Source: Cytophagaceae bacterium
Lineage (GTDB): Bacteria; Bacteroidota; Bacteroidia; Cytophagales; JAIYAX01
Length of the DNA: 64,000 bases
NCBI GenBank assembly: GCA_027488815.1
Contig: JAIYAX010000030.1
Location: 1 to 64,000 of the forward strand
Direction: 5' to 3'
Shown here: piece by piece, positions 51,724 to 61,236 of the stretch
How positions within the stretch are numbered: the first letter of the stretch is position 1
Layout: each line of letters starts with the position of its first letter
Notes under the pieces: generated by a model
What the model was told of the DNA's origin: nothing
Seen by the model: the letters and a program-made list of their open reading frames with translations, nothing else
Database searches by the model: none
Made by a program: the position numbers and the translations under genes

Positions 51724-53160
51724 TTAATATGAGTACTTATTTGTGCCTGGAAATCCAGGCTTCTTTATAGATCTTTTTAACCACCTTCCATCTATTCTAT
51801 AAACATCGTCATATTTCTTGATAAGTTGTCCCTTATTATTAAATATTTTGTGCCATTCTGCCCTAGCCTGACCCGGTAACTTATTAGCCTTCACAACTTT
51901 TGTATATTGGTGATACTTACCTCCAATTGTTTTAGCATATTTGTACCCTTTACCAATATTGCCTATCCCACCACCCCCTAAAAAATTTGGGAATTCGCCA
52001 GCAATTACCTTAGGTTGTGATGGATCTGGTAGCTGTAAATATCGACCATCACCTGCATCTTTCCAAATAGTGTATCTAGGATTACCATTGAAAAATCTTG
52101 AGACGTTATCAGCTATGCCATTGTAGTAAAGACCTAAAATGTTAGCTTTATACAAGAACCAGTTGGTTTCACCCCACCACAAAGGATAATTGCCAGATTG
52201 TAAATCTTCGATTCTTACTGTTGGGGTAATGAATGATGCATCGGTTAAACCTGATTGCCGAAGCTGAGCCAATTCATCTGCATCGGAAAGAGATGATACA
52301 TTTTTAGGAAGTCCATTATAAGACATACCAGCTAATGTCGACGTGGCTGCTAATGTCCCAAAGCTTGCAAGATCTTTGGGAACACCTCCATTAATTAGAC
52401 TTCCCGCTGCAAAATTTCCAGCAAAACCACCAATAAAGTTAGCTGCTTTCACTCCAACTCCTAATGACTGTAGTCCTCCTGCTGCTACAAGTCCAAGTCC
52501 GCTTGCAGCCATCGCTGAAACAGAGCCCATCAGAAAACCCTTTGCAAATGTGTGGGTGAAATCTTTAAAGCTTTGAATTTCACCTCGCATACCAGCAATT
52601 GCAAGATTTATCAAACCACCTACTAATCCGGGAACAAGAAATGCAAACTCCCCATCCGGATCCACCATCATCACCGGGTTGTTGCCCATGGCCAGGTAGG
52701 GCGAGTGGTATTGATGCTGAGGGTCTACCGCCAGCCAGCGGCCGGTCACGGCATCGTTCATACGGGCTTCAAAGGCTGCCAGCTTAGTCTCAGGGTCTTG
52801 CTCGGCATACTCGCCCTGGTAGCCAAAGCGCTGGGTATGGGAACTGCTCAAGCCGCCCGGCTGCTTCATGCCAAAGGGATAGTAATTCTGGAAAGCCAGC
52901 GGAGGAGTACCTGCTGTGGTACCCCTGAGCAAGATCACACGCACATTGCCCACCTGGTCTTTGAGGTAGTACATGCGCTGTCCGTTGCAGCTCAGGCCTA
53001 CTGAAAGCGGTGGGGGTGGAGGTGGGCAGCCTTCACATTGCTCTTCTCCATTACCGGGTTGCTGTGCTGAGGCATCCATCTGCATCACTCCAATCATGTC
53101 CATGCCGTAGAGGTAGCGCTCACGCTCCTGTGCGGGGAGGCCGGGTGCCTTCTGGTACAC
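51724..53160 (-). CDS. Rhs protein, C-terminal part with toxin domain
   Basis: A 478-aa frame. It contains the end of the Rhs core (MYYLKDQVGNVRVILL, FQNYYPFGMKQPGG, YGYQGEYAEQDPETKLAAFEAR-like stretch, AVDPQHQYHSPYLAMGNNPV, then DPDGEF). A Gly/Ala-rich pre-toxin region of about 110 residues and a basic C-terminus (GQARAEWHKIFNNKGQLIKK through GRWLKRSIKKPG) follow. The tip is probably a toxin, of a class I do not recognise. The frame is a continuation of the fragment at 53163-54011 after a one-base frameshift. Its GTG start is therefore not native. An immunity gene follows directly. Confidence 0.75.
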   Translation of the reverse strand: MYQKAPGLPAQERERYLYGMDMIGVMQMDASAQQPGNGEEQCEGCPPPPPPLSVGLSCNGQRMYYLKDQVGNVRVILLRGTTAGTPPLAFQNYYPFGMKQPGGLSSSHTQRFGYQGEYAEQDPETKLAAFEARMNDAVTGRWLAVDPQHQYHSPYLAMGNNPVMMVDPDGEFAFLVPGLVGGLINLAIAGMRGEIQSFKDFTHTFAKGFLMGSVSAMAASGLGLVAAGGLQSLGVGVKAANFIGGFAGNFAAGSLINGGVPKDLASFGTLAATSTLAGMSYNGLPKNVSSLSDADELAQLRQSGLTDASFITPTVRIEDLQSGNYPLWWGETNWFLYKANILGLYYNGIADNVSRFFNGNPRYTIWKDAGDGRYLQLPDPSQPKVIAGEFPNFLGGGGIGNIGKGYKYAKTIGGKYHQYTKVVKANKLPGQARAEWHKIFNNKGQLIKKYDDVYRIDGRWLKRSIKKPGFPGTNKYSY

Positions 53161-53162
53161 AC

Positions 53163-54011
53163 TCAGCAGCCTGCCGGAGGGGTCTCGCAGATAAAAGGTA
53201 CTTTGGGTGAGTTGGTACGTAGTGGGTGGTAGCTGTGCTTGGCCACCCTATGCCCCAGGTCATTGTACTCAAAGCGTACAACAGGCAAAGTAAAATTAGC
53301 CGCTTTGCAGATTTCCAATACATGCCCTGCATCGTCGTACTTCAGATAATAAGCAGTACTTGGGTTGACATGCTCGATATAGGAGCTTATCTGCCCGTTG
53401 GCATAGTAGCTGTAGGTTCTGAAGGCAGTGGATGAATTGGTTACCGTGGCCAACTTGTTAGTCTCCGGGGTGTAGTTATACGCTAAGTGATGGCTTTGAG
53501 TACCTGAAGCTGTTCTCTTAAGGCCGGTAATGTTGCCATTGGGGTCATACAGGATGTCGTACTCATCATGTGGCTGCGCTACAGGGGCGTAAAGTGAGGT
53601 ACTATTGGTGTAGGTACCCAGCCGGGCTTCCTTGAGCTGACCTAAGTCATCAAAATCGTATTTGTACATACTTTGATGGGCACTGATGCCTACATTGGTC
53701 AAGGTTTTCCAGCGAGTGGAACGGGGCAAGCCTGAATACGTACTTGTAGCTGTAGAATTCACCCCTGACTTAAAGTCTGCAAAGGGTCGGTTGTAATCCT
53801 GGTCGTGGTAATCGATCACATAGCCAAAGTAATCGGGCAAAAAGCCGGAGCCGGAAGTGCCGTCTCTGCCTGGGTCTTTGGTTGGGTCTAGTTCAGGATG
53901 GTTGACTGCTTTCAAGGCTCCGTTGATATTGTAAACATAGTCGATCCCCTGCAGATTGCCGACCAGCTCGGTTCGCTTGAGGGCTCCGACTAAACTTAAT
54001 GAAATCCACAA
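53163..54011 (-). pseudogene. Rhs core fragment, 5'-truncated and frameshifted
   Basis: The frame encodes Rhs-repeat sequence (LKRTELVGNLQGIDYVYNIN, YDFDDLGQLKEARLG, YDILYDPNGNITGLKR, YSYYANGQISSYIEH, VVRFEYNDLGHRVAKHSY). The missing N-terminal core, signal and earlier repeats are cut exactly where the 61-bp repeat copy B begins. Near 53225-53240 the frame shifts: VAKHSYHP continues in another frame as TTYQLTQSTFYLRDPSGRLL, joining to the downstream part. Rhs proteins normally have well over 1000 aa. This is a displaced, non-functional or tip-donor fragment. Confidence 0.8.
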
Positions 54012-54047
54012 TTAATCACATCTATTCTTGACTAAAAAAGGTGTCTC
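53987..54047. repeat. 61-bp repeat, copy B
   Basis: Same orientation and about 90 percent identity by eye with 48928-48988: CGACTAAACTTAATGAAATC at the start and GACTAAAAAAGGTGTCTC at the end. It forms the junction between the truncated Rhs gene and the secretion operon, so it marks a recombination point. Confidence 0.65.
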
Positions 54048-54159
54048 AATTTACGGCAACTAGTAACCAACTGCATAGCCTAAAAACAACACATACTCGA
54101 TATGTTATTGCAAATAATTGATAAAAAGCATAACTTGCAACACCTTAAAAAGAATTATC

Positions 54160-54615
54160 GTGCAAGTATCTGTCGATCAACGAAATAAGTTTAAAAATGA
54201 TCAAAACGGGAGAAATGACCTTTCCCTTCCGTCATTTTCGCTGTCTGAGCTATTGGTGGTGCTGGTAATCATCGGTATCCTTATCCTCATTGCTTTGCCC
54301 AATCTTTTACCACTGATCACCAAGGCCAAAAGTACCGAGGCCAAAATGCAGCTCGAGCACCTACATCAATTGCAAAAGACCTATTACTATGAGCACTCCA
54401 GGTATTCCAATGACCTGGCCGTGCTGGGCTTTGTGCAAGAAAAGCTAGTTTCGGAAGAAGGAGGCAGGGCAAACTATGTTATAGAAATCGTAAGTGCAGG
54501 AAATGCTGCATATCTGGCTCGGGCTTCTTCTGTAGTCGATTTTGACAACGATGGTACACTGAATGTTTGGGAAATCAATCAAGAAAACAACCTTAGGGAA
54601 GCTGTTCAAGATTGA
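54160..54615 (+). CDS. Type IV prepilin / major pseudopilin-like protein
   Basis: A protein of about 151 aa from GTG 54160 (a TTG at 54118 in the same frame is the alternative). The N-terminal methylation segment is LPSFSLSELLVVLVIIGILILIALP; E is at +5 of the mature form if cleavage is before Phe, but position -1 is Ser instead of Gly. A helix (AKSTEAKMQLEHLHQLQKTYYYE) and a globular C-terminus with VDFDNDGTLNVWEI, a calcium-like loop, follow. This is like GspG and type IVa minor pilins. It opens the operon, directly before its peptidase. Confidence 0.82.
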   Translation: MQVSVDQRNKFKNDQNGRNDLSLPSFSLSELLVVLVIIGILILIALPNLLPLITKAKSTEAKMQLEHLHQLQKTYYYEHSRYSNDLAVLGFVQEKLVSEEGGRANYVIEIVSAGNAAYLARASSVVDFDNDGTLNVWEINQENNLREAVQD

Positions 54616-55133
54616 AAACAACCTTACTCCTACTTGGAACTTTGACACTTGCTGCCATTTTTGTTCAGGACTTTAGGTCAAGAGAGGTCTCTGTGTATTT
54701 GTTTGCAATACTATTCTTCTTGGGCTCAGCCTATCATATCCAGCAGTCCGGTTTTGCCGAATTCACTCAGCAAATCACCATAAACTACCTTATTCTTGTC
54801 TTTCAGTTTGGCTTATTGCTACTGTACTTGCTGGCTTCGAGAGGTAAAATCTACAATCCGATCAATAAAAGCCTAGGCATAGGCGACATTGTCTTTTTTC
54901 TATGTATTGTCACTTGGTTTAAGGTAGAGGCCTTCATACTGGTGTATACTTTTAGCCTTGTCTTTTCTCTCATGGTTTGGTATTTGATCAAATTCTATTG
55001 GTCTGTACGATACAACACTGTGCCACTGGCAGGTTTAGCCTCAGTGTTCTTCTTAATTGTGTTTATCCTGGAGATGTTTCTGGACAATGAAATGAGTATA
55101 ACTTTAGGTAGCTTTGTCTATGATCTTCAATAA
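54612..55133 (+). CDS. Prepilin peptidase, minimal A24 type
   Basis: A 173-aa integral membrane protein with about six helices. The two catalytic aspartates of the A24 family are present: Asp20 in VQDFRSREV and Asp92 in the GxGD motif (LGIGDIVFF). The N-terminal methyltransferase domain with its cysteine pairs is absent, so it is the short form that only cleaves, as in TadV/CpaA. The TTG start overlaps the prepilin stop, so the two are coupled. It should process the prepilins of this operon. Confidence 0.8.
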   Translation: MKTTLLLLGTLTLAAIFVQDFRSREVSVYLFAILFFLGSAYHIQQSGFAEFTQQITINYLILVFQFGLLLLYLLASRGKIYNPINKSLGIGDIVFFLCIVTWFKVEAFILVYTFSLVFSLMVWYLIKFYWSVRYNTVPLAGLASVFFLIVFILEMFLDNEMSITLGSFVYDLQ

Positions 55134-55154
55134 ATTCAGATCAACAGCTCAGTG

Positions 55155-56585
55155 ATGGAAGATAATGCGAGCTATCTAGATAAAATACCCATAGAGGTGT
55201 TGCAACAAATTTCTTCAGACCTTGCCTGGGGATATCAGATAGTGCCTGTTTATAAAAATGAAGGCAGTATAAAAGTGATAAGCGCTAATAGGCTAAAACC
55301 TATTTCGCAAGAACTATCGATCATTTTAGGGACAGAAATCGAGGTTGAATATGTCGATACTGAAACGATACATAAAGCATTAATTAAATGCTATCCGAGA
55401 CAAAACTTTAATGGCCTAAACAGCAAATCCGTCTTCAACGACAATGACCTGCTTAACTCAATAGTGAGAGAAAGTAAAATGTTGAATTCTAGTGATATAC
55501 ATATTGAAACATATGAAAAACGTGCGAGGATCAGGCTGAGGATAGATGGTAAAATGGTTGAAAAATATGTATTGGAAAAAGAGAATTACCCAGCTTTGGT
55601 GAATAAAGTTAAAATATTGGCAAACCTTGACATTTCTGAGAAAAGACTTCCTCAAGATGGAAGGATCTACTTTTCAAGTGAAGAAGGCAAGTTTGATATT
55701 CGGGTATCGGTGCTGCCTACTTTGCATGGGGAAAAAATTGTGCTTCGGCTTCTAAACAATAGTGCTGAAAACATAGAAATCGGGAAACTTGGTTTTTCTC
55801 CAGAAGATAAGGAGAAGTATCTGGAAGGTGTTCGAAGGCCCAATGGCATTGTATTAATCTCCGGGCCCACAGGATCAGGTAAAACAACGACTCTATATGC
55901 CACACTGAAACTGTTAAACAAAGAAGTAAGTAATATACTTACCATCGAAGACCCCATCGAGTACACCCTTGAGGGAATAAACCAAGTGCAATTAAAGGAA
56001 AACATTGGTTTAACATTTGCGAACACCTTGCGTACCTTTTTGAGACAAGACCCTGATATCATCATGGTGGGCGAGATCAGAGACGTGGAAACGGCCAATA
56101 TGGCGATAAGAGCTGCACTTACCGGCCACCTGGTGCTCTCAACCATACACACCAACTCCGCATGGGGTACAGTCTCGAGGTTGATCGATATGGGTATTGC
56201 TCCTTTTTTGTTGGCCGGTACATTAAATTTATCAGTTGCTCAAAGGTTAGTCAGGCTACTCTGTCCGAAATGTAAATTAATGGAGGGCCCACCCTCTAAA
56301 CAGTTGTTTCCCAAAAACTTTAAGCTTTATAGACAATTGAAGAATCATTATATTGCCAACGGATGCGAACATTGTCAATACACTGGCTACAAAGGGAGAA
56401 AAGCCATTTATGAAGTGATTGCAATTGATTCAAAGTTGAGTGATAAAATTAAATCCAGTGAGTTAAATGTTGATGCACTTCTAAATGAACGGAAATTTAT
56501 TTCTTTATCGGAGAACGCATTTGAATTGGTAGAAAAAGGAGAAACAACTGTTGATGAAATCTATCCGCTTTTAATGAACTATTAA
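55155..56585 (+). CDS. GspE/PilB-type secretion or pilus assembly ATPase
   Basis: An ATPase of about 476 aa (ATG 55155, one codon inside a GTG). It has an N1-like domain, the Asp box (LNSSDIHIETYE), Walker A GPTGSGKTTT, Asp box EDPIEYTL, Walker B DPDIIMVGEIRD and the His box LSTIHTNSAWG. Two CxxC pairs follow (LLCPKCK and GCEHCQYTG), the zinc knuckle typical of GspE and PilB but not of PilT. It powers pilus or pseudopilus extension at the cytoplasmic face of the inner membrane. Confidence 0.93.
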   Translation: MEDNASYLDKIPIEVLQQISSDLAWGYQIVPVYKNEGSIKVISANRLKPISQELSIILGTEIEVEYVDTETIHKALIKCYPRQNFNGLNSKSVFNDNDLLNSIVRESKMLNSSDIHIETYEKRARIRLRIDGKMVEKYVLEKENYPALVNKVKILANLDISEKRLPQDGRIYFSSEEGKFDIRVSVLPTLHGEKIVLRLLNNSAENIEIGKLGFSPEDKEKYLEGVRRPNGIVLISGPTGSGKTTTLYATLKLLNKEVSNILTIEDPIEYTLEGINQVQLKENIGLTFANTLRTFLRQDPDIIMVGEIRDVETANMAIRAALTGHLVLSTIHTNSAWGTVSRLIDMGIAPFLLAGTLNLSVAQRLVRLLCPKCKLMEGPPSKQLFPKNFKLYRQLKNHYIANGCEHCQYTGYKGRKAIYEVIAIDSKLSDKIKSSELNVDALLNERKFISLSENAFELVEKGETTVDEIYPLLMNY

Positions 56586-56633
56586 GTTGTACCAACAGTT
56601 AGTCAAAACAATAATGGTAGTACCTTCAGGAAG

Positions 56634-58559
56634 ATGAAATCTTTTTTGCTACTTTTTGCGCTCCTTTTCTTCATTGGCATTAAGCCTCTATTCAGCCAAT
56701 CAATAAGCAATTCAGAAAGGATTGGCCTTCTTAGTTTAAAACTAGACAGCTTATCGGCAAAGGAAGCCGTTGGGCTATCGAAGAAAATTCAATTTGCTGT
56801 TTCCGGTGTACCCCTCAAAGAGTTTATCGAAGGCATTGCAGAAACGGCGGAGTTAAATGTCAGTATAGATCCTTCAGTTGAAGGTTATGTATACAATAAC
56901 TTCAGCAATGAAACAGCAAAAAACATACTTGTCTTTTTATGTGACCAATACCAACTTGATATAAAGTTGTCTGGCTCTATCATTTCTTTTTTCAAGTATG
57001 TGCCTGAGCAATTGGCATATGTTCCTAAGGCGATCAAATTGGAATACAACCCATACAATGACCTACTCACGATAGATTTAAAGAATGACACTCTTGAGCA
57101 GGTCGCCAGAACTATCACCAGTTTGACAGGGAAAAATATTGTTTTGGCTCCGGGTCTTGGCAATCAGTTGATCAATTCATTTATTCAAAGGATGCCTTTT
57201 AATGATGCTCTTGACAAAATTGCATTTTCAAACAACTTACACGTAACGCTTACAAAAGATAACTTTTACCTTTTAGAATTGACGGACCATAATTCCAACT
57301 TTAATCAATCTCCCAGCAGATCAGTAGGTTTTTCTGAAGGCAAAATTCAAAATAAACGTACCGGAAAGCTAAATTTAGTCATTGAAAAAGATACTACGCT
57401 TGGCTTAGTGGTTTCCACTGATCTAGAAAATACTTCTTTATCAGAAGTAGTCAAAGAGGTATTTCAAATTACAGGAATTAACTACTATTTGTTCTCAGAA
57501 CTAAAAGGCTTAGTGACACTTAAACTTAGCCGATTACCCCTCAAATCATTTCTGTCCCATTTATTAAGTGGCACAGAATACACCTTTAAGGAACAAGGAA
57601 ATGTCTACCTTGTTGGAGAGCGAAACATTGAAGGTCTGAGAGATAGCCATATGCTACAATTGAAGTACAGGTCGGCTGATGCGATAATAGATGTAATTCC
57701 AAATGAAATCAAAAAAGGTGTAGAGATAAAACTGTTTAAGGAGTTAAATACTTTATTGCTATCAGGCTCGGCACCACAAATTCTTGAAATCAAACAGTTT
57801 GTCAACCACCTTGACAAAACAGTGCCTATGGTTCTGATTGAGGTGATACTAGTAGATATTAGAAAAGGTTATACCATTGAAACTGGCATAAATGCTGGGA
57901 TTTCTGACAGTATAGCATCCGGAGGCACTCTGTTTCCAGAGCTCAATTATAACTTTAGTTCAAACTCAATCAATAGGATACTTACTAATCTTAACTCAAC
58001 AGGAGTACTGAATCTGGGCAGAGTCACCCCCAATTTCTATGTAACATTAAAAGCCTTAGAACGGAATGAAGATATTAATATCAGATCGACACCTAAACTT
58101 GCAACGCTAAATGGACATGAGGCCAGTCTTACGATCGGCGAAAAAATATATTATGTGCAACAAACGCAAAATGTAATAGCTGCAAACAATCCACAAACAA
58201 CCATTCTGCAGCAATTCCAACAGACAAGTGCTGATACCAAAATAACCATAGATCCCATTATATCAGCGGATGATCAAGTTACGCTTTTGATATCGGCAGA
58301 GTTCTCTGAGTTTATTCCCAGCTCATCAGCCGCTGTGCCACCAGGCAATGCAACCAGGTCATTTAAATCCATGATCAGGGTAAGGAATGAAGAAATGGTG
58401 GTGCTAGGAGGTCTGGAACAAGAATCAAGAAGCCGATCTGGCAGAGGTGTGCCTATCTTATCAAGGATACCTATTCTTAAATGGCTCTTTAGCTCTAGAA
58501 GCGATAGCAAACGTAAATCAAGACTCATCATCTTTATAAAGCCAACCATAGTGTATTGA
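56634..58559 (+). CDS. Secretin, GspD/PilQ-like outer-membrane channel
   Basis: A 641-aa protein with a signal peptide (MKSFLLLFALLFFIGIKPLFSQ). Short N-terminal STN/N0-like domains (FAVSGVPLKEFIEGIAETAEL and similar repeats) precede an N1-type fold. The secretin core then begins VPMVLIEVILVDIRKGYTIETGINAG and includes RSTPKLATLNGHEASLTIGEKIYY and VLGGLEQESRSRSGRGVPILSRIPILKWLF. Secretins form a 12-15-fold gated channel in the outer membrane. No pilotin gene is obvious; the lipoproteins downstream might serve. Confidence 0.92.
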   Translation: MKSFLLLFALLFFIGIKPLFSQSISNSERIGLLSLKLDSLSAKEAVGLSKKIQFAVSGVPLKEFIEGIAETAELNVSIDPSVEGYVYNNFSNETAKNILVFLCDQYQLDIKLSGSIISFFKYVPEQLAYVPKAIKLEYNPYNDLLTIDLKNDTLEQVARTITSLTGKNIVLAPGLGNQLINSFIQRMPFNDALDKIAFSNNLHVTLTKDNFYLLELTDHNSNFNQSPSRSVGFSEGKIQNKRTGKLNLVIEKDTTLGLVVSTDLENTSLSEVVKEVFQITGINYYLFSELKGLVTLKLSRLPLKSFLSHLLSGTEYTFKEQGNVYLVGERNIEGLRDSHMLQLKYRSADAIIDVIPNEIKKGVEIKLFKELNTLLLSGSAPQILEIKQFVNHLDKTVPMVLIEVILVDIRKGYTIETGINAGISDSIASGGTLFPELNYNFSSNSINRILTNLNSTGVLNLGRVTPNFYVTLKALERNEDINIRSTPKLATLNGHEASLTIGEKIYYVQQTQNVIAANNPQTTILQQFQQTSADTKITIDPIISADDQVTLLISAEFSEFIPSSSAAVPPGNATRSFKSMIRVRNEEMVVLGGLEQESRSRSGRGVPILSRIPILKWLFSSRSDSKRKSRLIIFIKPTIVY

Positions 58560-59764
58560 TGATCAAAGCAATTGCCTCTTACCTGGGAAAGAGCAAGAAG
58601 ATTGCCGGACTGGAAATAATTCAAATAAAGCCAGATGAATTCATCTATAACGTATCTATTTCACGTCAAAAGGGCAAGTCACTAATCATAGAATCTGAAA
58701 AGGAGTACCTCAATTCCCTCAATGAAGTATTACCCTATTTAAAGAGTTACCCGATTGCACTGACCTATTCAGGATATAACGTGCTATATAAATGCACTAC
58801 GATTAATGAAAAACTAATTGATAGTTTAGGTAAAATAGATGAAGACGACTTCATTATTTCGTCAGTACAATTAAATGAATTAACACATAATTGGTTAGCA
58901 AGAAAGTCAGTCATAGAAAAGCTACTTGAGAAGTTTCAAATAGCTAGAGCCAACATAGTAAAACTAAATATTGGCCCTGTTGATGCCATAAATTTATATA
59001 AGCAAGAGCATCAAACAAGTTATGCTTTAAAATTTGGCATACATAGAATAACGCTATCTGATGAAGCCAAATATGAACTGATACAGGAGGGCAAAGACAA
59101 TCTTCCAAGATACATTTCCCTTGGAGGCGAAAAGATAAATGAAAACTGTTATACGTCAGCTACCACAGCCATCTCCTACCAATTGAAGCTACCATTATTG
59201 AGTTCGACATTAGGAGAAATAGATTTAAACGGAGAAACTAAATTATTTCAATTTGCCTTTATAAACTTAGGCTGGATTTTCTTAGGCCTGGTCTTTTGTT
59301 CACTAATTGTGAATACACTATGGTATTTAAATAGCAAATCGGTAAACGAAGAACTATTAGCTAAAACTTCTGCATTGTCTATAGCGATGGATAGACATAC
59401 ACAGCTAAATGACACAATTGAAGCAAAGCTGAAACTCATAAAAGAAACCGGGTGGGCCAATAAGTATCAAACATCTTTCTTATTAGATCAAATAGGAAAG
59501 TGTACACCTGAAAATCTTTTATTAACCCGACTAAATGTCAACCCAATAAGAAAAAGAAATGTCGTCGAAAATAATTACAATGAATTCGAATATGAAAAGG
59601 TGATCATTGAAGGTGTTGTTATAAATTCACTTGATTTAAATCGGTTCAACAATGACCTTTTAGCCCTGAAATGGATTTCAACAAGCAAAATTATTGAATA
59701 TAAAATAGATCAACTTAGTAACAATACTAAATTCAAAATCGAAGTTTCTATCAAGAACAGATAG
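58559..59764 (+). CDS. PilM-PilN / GspL-like inner-membrane assembly protein
   Basis: A protein of about 401 aa from ATG 58559, which overlaps the secretin stop (TGATG). A cytoplasmic part of about 230 residues resembles the degenerate actin-like fold of PilM/GspL. One membrane helix (FINLGWIFLGLVFCSLIVNTLW, about 235-256) follows, then a coiled stretch and a ferredoxin-like periplasmic domain similar in order to PilN. It is inferred from position and layout, since motif identity is low. It should link the ATPase to periplasmic alignment proteins. Confidence 0.65.
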   Translation: MIKAIASYLGKSKKIAGLEIIQIKPDEFIYNVSISRQKGKSLIIESEKEYLNSLNEVLPYLKSYPIALTYSGYNVLYKCTTINEKLIDSLGKIDEDDFIISSVQLNELTHNWLARKSVIEKLLEKFQIARANIVKLNIGPVDAINLYKQEHQTSYALKFGIHRITLSDEAKYELIQEGKDNLPRYISLGGEKINENCYTSATTAISYQLKLPLLSSTLGEIDLNGETKLFQFAFINLGWIFLGLVFCSLIVNTLWYLNSKSVNEELLAKTSALSIAMDRHTQLNDTIEAKLKLIKETGWANKYQTSFLLDQIGKCTPENLLLTRLNVNPIRKRNVVENNYNEFEYEKVIIEGVVINSLDLNRFNNDLLALKWISTSKIIEYKIDQLSNNTKFKIEVSIKNR

Positions 59765-59770
59765 TATAGC

Positions 59771-60298
59771 ATGAATCCAAAAATAAAATTTACACTTTTA
59801 GTTTTAATATGTGTGGCATCAATACCTATGCTGTATTTTCTAAGCTTTAGAAAGACCGCGCAGCTAACAAGTCAAAATAAAGTGTTGGGCAAAAAGATGG
59901 CTGAATACGAAAGAAATAAATCGATGGTCATTGAGCTTGACAAAAGAATTAATCTAATTGAAAGCTCACTAAGTCCATACTATTCAGACTCCATCAAAAT
60001 AAGAAGTAAGATACTAGGAGTGCTAAGCTCTTTCTGCAACCAAAACAATCTTAAAATATGCGATTTTCCTTATATTAACCCTGTGTTGAACAATGAAATC
60101 ATTATCCTAACGAATGTAGCAACGGTATCTGGTAGCTTTAAGAATATATTAAGATTAACACATTATCTTGAACACGATTTGAAAATTGCCCGCATAACAT
60201 CTATAAACTACTATCTTGTAAAAGGAATCCAAGACAAGCAAAAAACATTGCAAGCCGATATATACCTTCAAAACATTCAACGGAAATCATTCTTATGA
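59771..60298 (+). CDS. PilO / GspM-like inner-membrane protein
   Basis: A 175-aa protein with a single N-terminal membrane helix (FTLLVLICVASIPMLYFLSF), a coiled coil of about 60 residues and a small alpha/beta periplasmic domain (ENEIIILTNVATVSGSFKN-like strand, then HYLEHDLKIARITSINYYLV). This is the layout of PilO and GspM, which pair with PilN/GspL. Similarity in sequence is low. The stop overlaps the next start (ATGA). Confidence 0.65.
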   Translation: MNPKIKFTLLVLICVASIPMLYFLSFRKTAQLTSQNKVLGKKMAEYERNKSMVIELDKRINLIESSLSPYYSDSIKIRSKILGVLSSFCNQNNLKICDFPYINPVLNNEIIILTNVATVSGSFKNILRLTHYLEHDLKIARITSINYYLVKGIQDKQKTLQADIYLQNIQRKSFL

Positions 60299-61236
60299 AA
60301 CGAGCAAAAAACTTAATTTCTAATAAAAGAATCACCTATTTGCTTCTTACATCAATACTGATAGTAGGTTGTTCGGAAATATTTGAAGAAGACATCACTA
60401 AGTTAAAGATAGAGTTGATTTCTCCCGGGGACAACGTCGTAACAAGAGATTATACTCAAAATTTTCGTTGGCGGCCAAGTTCAGCGATTGAACAATACAG
60501 ACTGGAAATTGCAAAACCCGATTTCAGCCAAAGTCAAACTTTTCTTTACGACACCCTTATAAAGGCTACATCCTTTGTAACAAATCTCAATCCGGGAACC
60601 TATCAGTGGAGGGTAAGAGGTGAAAACAGCGGCTACTCAACAGAGTATACCACCAGAACTTTAATTGTTGACACTGCAACAGATTTAAGTGGCACTCAAC
60701 TAAGGTTAGTCAGCCCCCAAGACAGTTTGCAGATAAATGTTAACGGAATCTTTTTCAGGTGGAATCCCATATTTGCCGCTGAATATTATGTATTTCAAAT
60801 AAGTTCTTCAGGTTACTTCTTTGATACAATTATTAGATCAAATCAGTTGTTAAAGCAGGTTCCCACGGATAAATGGTTGCTATGGGAGGTGAGAGCGGCT
60901 AAGAATGGAACCTTTACTCCATTTACAAGCAGGCATGTATTGGTAGACCAAATCCCACCCATTACACCCACACTACTATCTCCCTTTGATGGATTCACAA
61001 CAACAATTGACACTGTTTCATTTGATTGGGTATCTATCTCAGATGCTACTATTTACGAACTCACTATGTATAATTCGCTTGGCACCTCTGTAATTCCGGG
61101 GTATCCTTTATCACTTTCAATTGACTCATTAAGAATAGCCGTTCCAAACGGTTTAGTCTTTTGGGATGTTTGTGCCATAGACAAAGTCGGTAACAGGGGC
61201 CCAAAAAGCACTAGAAGGCAATTCACGAACAACTAA
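60295..61236 (+). CDS. Lipoprotein with three Fn3-like repeats
   Basis: A 313-aa lipoprotein. The lipobox is LIVGCSE after a hydrophobic stretch, so it is anchored by Cys. Three repeats of about 90 residues start IELISPGDNVV, LRLVSPQDSLQIN and PTLLSPFDGFTTT, each with a W in the FRW/FRWNP/FDWVS strand and a WRVRG/WEVRA/WDVCA strand, like Fn3/Ig-like beta sandwiches. It lies inside the machine operon with overlaps on both sides (ATGA and TAATG), so it is likely part of the machine or a surface adaptor. No homologous component is known to me in model T2SS or pili. Confidence 0.75.
   Translation: MKRAKNLISNKRITYLLLTSILIVGCSEIFEEDITKLKIELISPGDNVVTRDYTQNFRWRPSSAIEQYRLEIAKPDFSQSQTFLYDTLIKATSFVTNLNPGTYQWRVRGENSGYSTEYTTRTLIVDTATDLSGTQLRLVSPQDSLQINVNGIFFRWNPIFAAEYYVFQISSSGYFFDTIIRSNQLLKQVPTDKWLLWEVRAAKNGTFTPFTSRHVLVDQIPPITPTLLSPFDGFTTTIDTVSFDWVSISDATIYELTMYNSLGTSVIPGYPLSLSIDSLRIAVPNGLVFWDVCAIDKVGNRGPKSTRRQFTNN

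Noticed and set aside
53120-53332. Alternative minus-strand frame across the Rhs frameshift
   Set aside because: Its translation has no Rhs features. The true continuation is in the third frame (TTYQLTQSTFYLRDP).
55667-56155. 162-codon minus-strand frame inside the GspE-like gene
   Set aside because: Antisense shadow of the Walker region.
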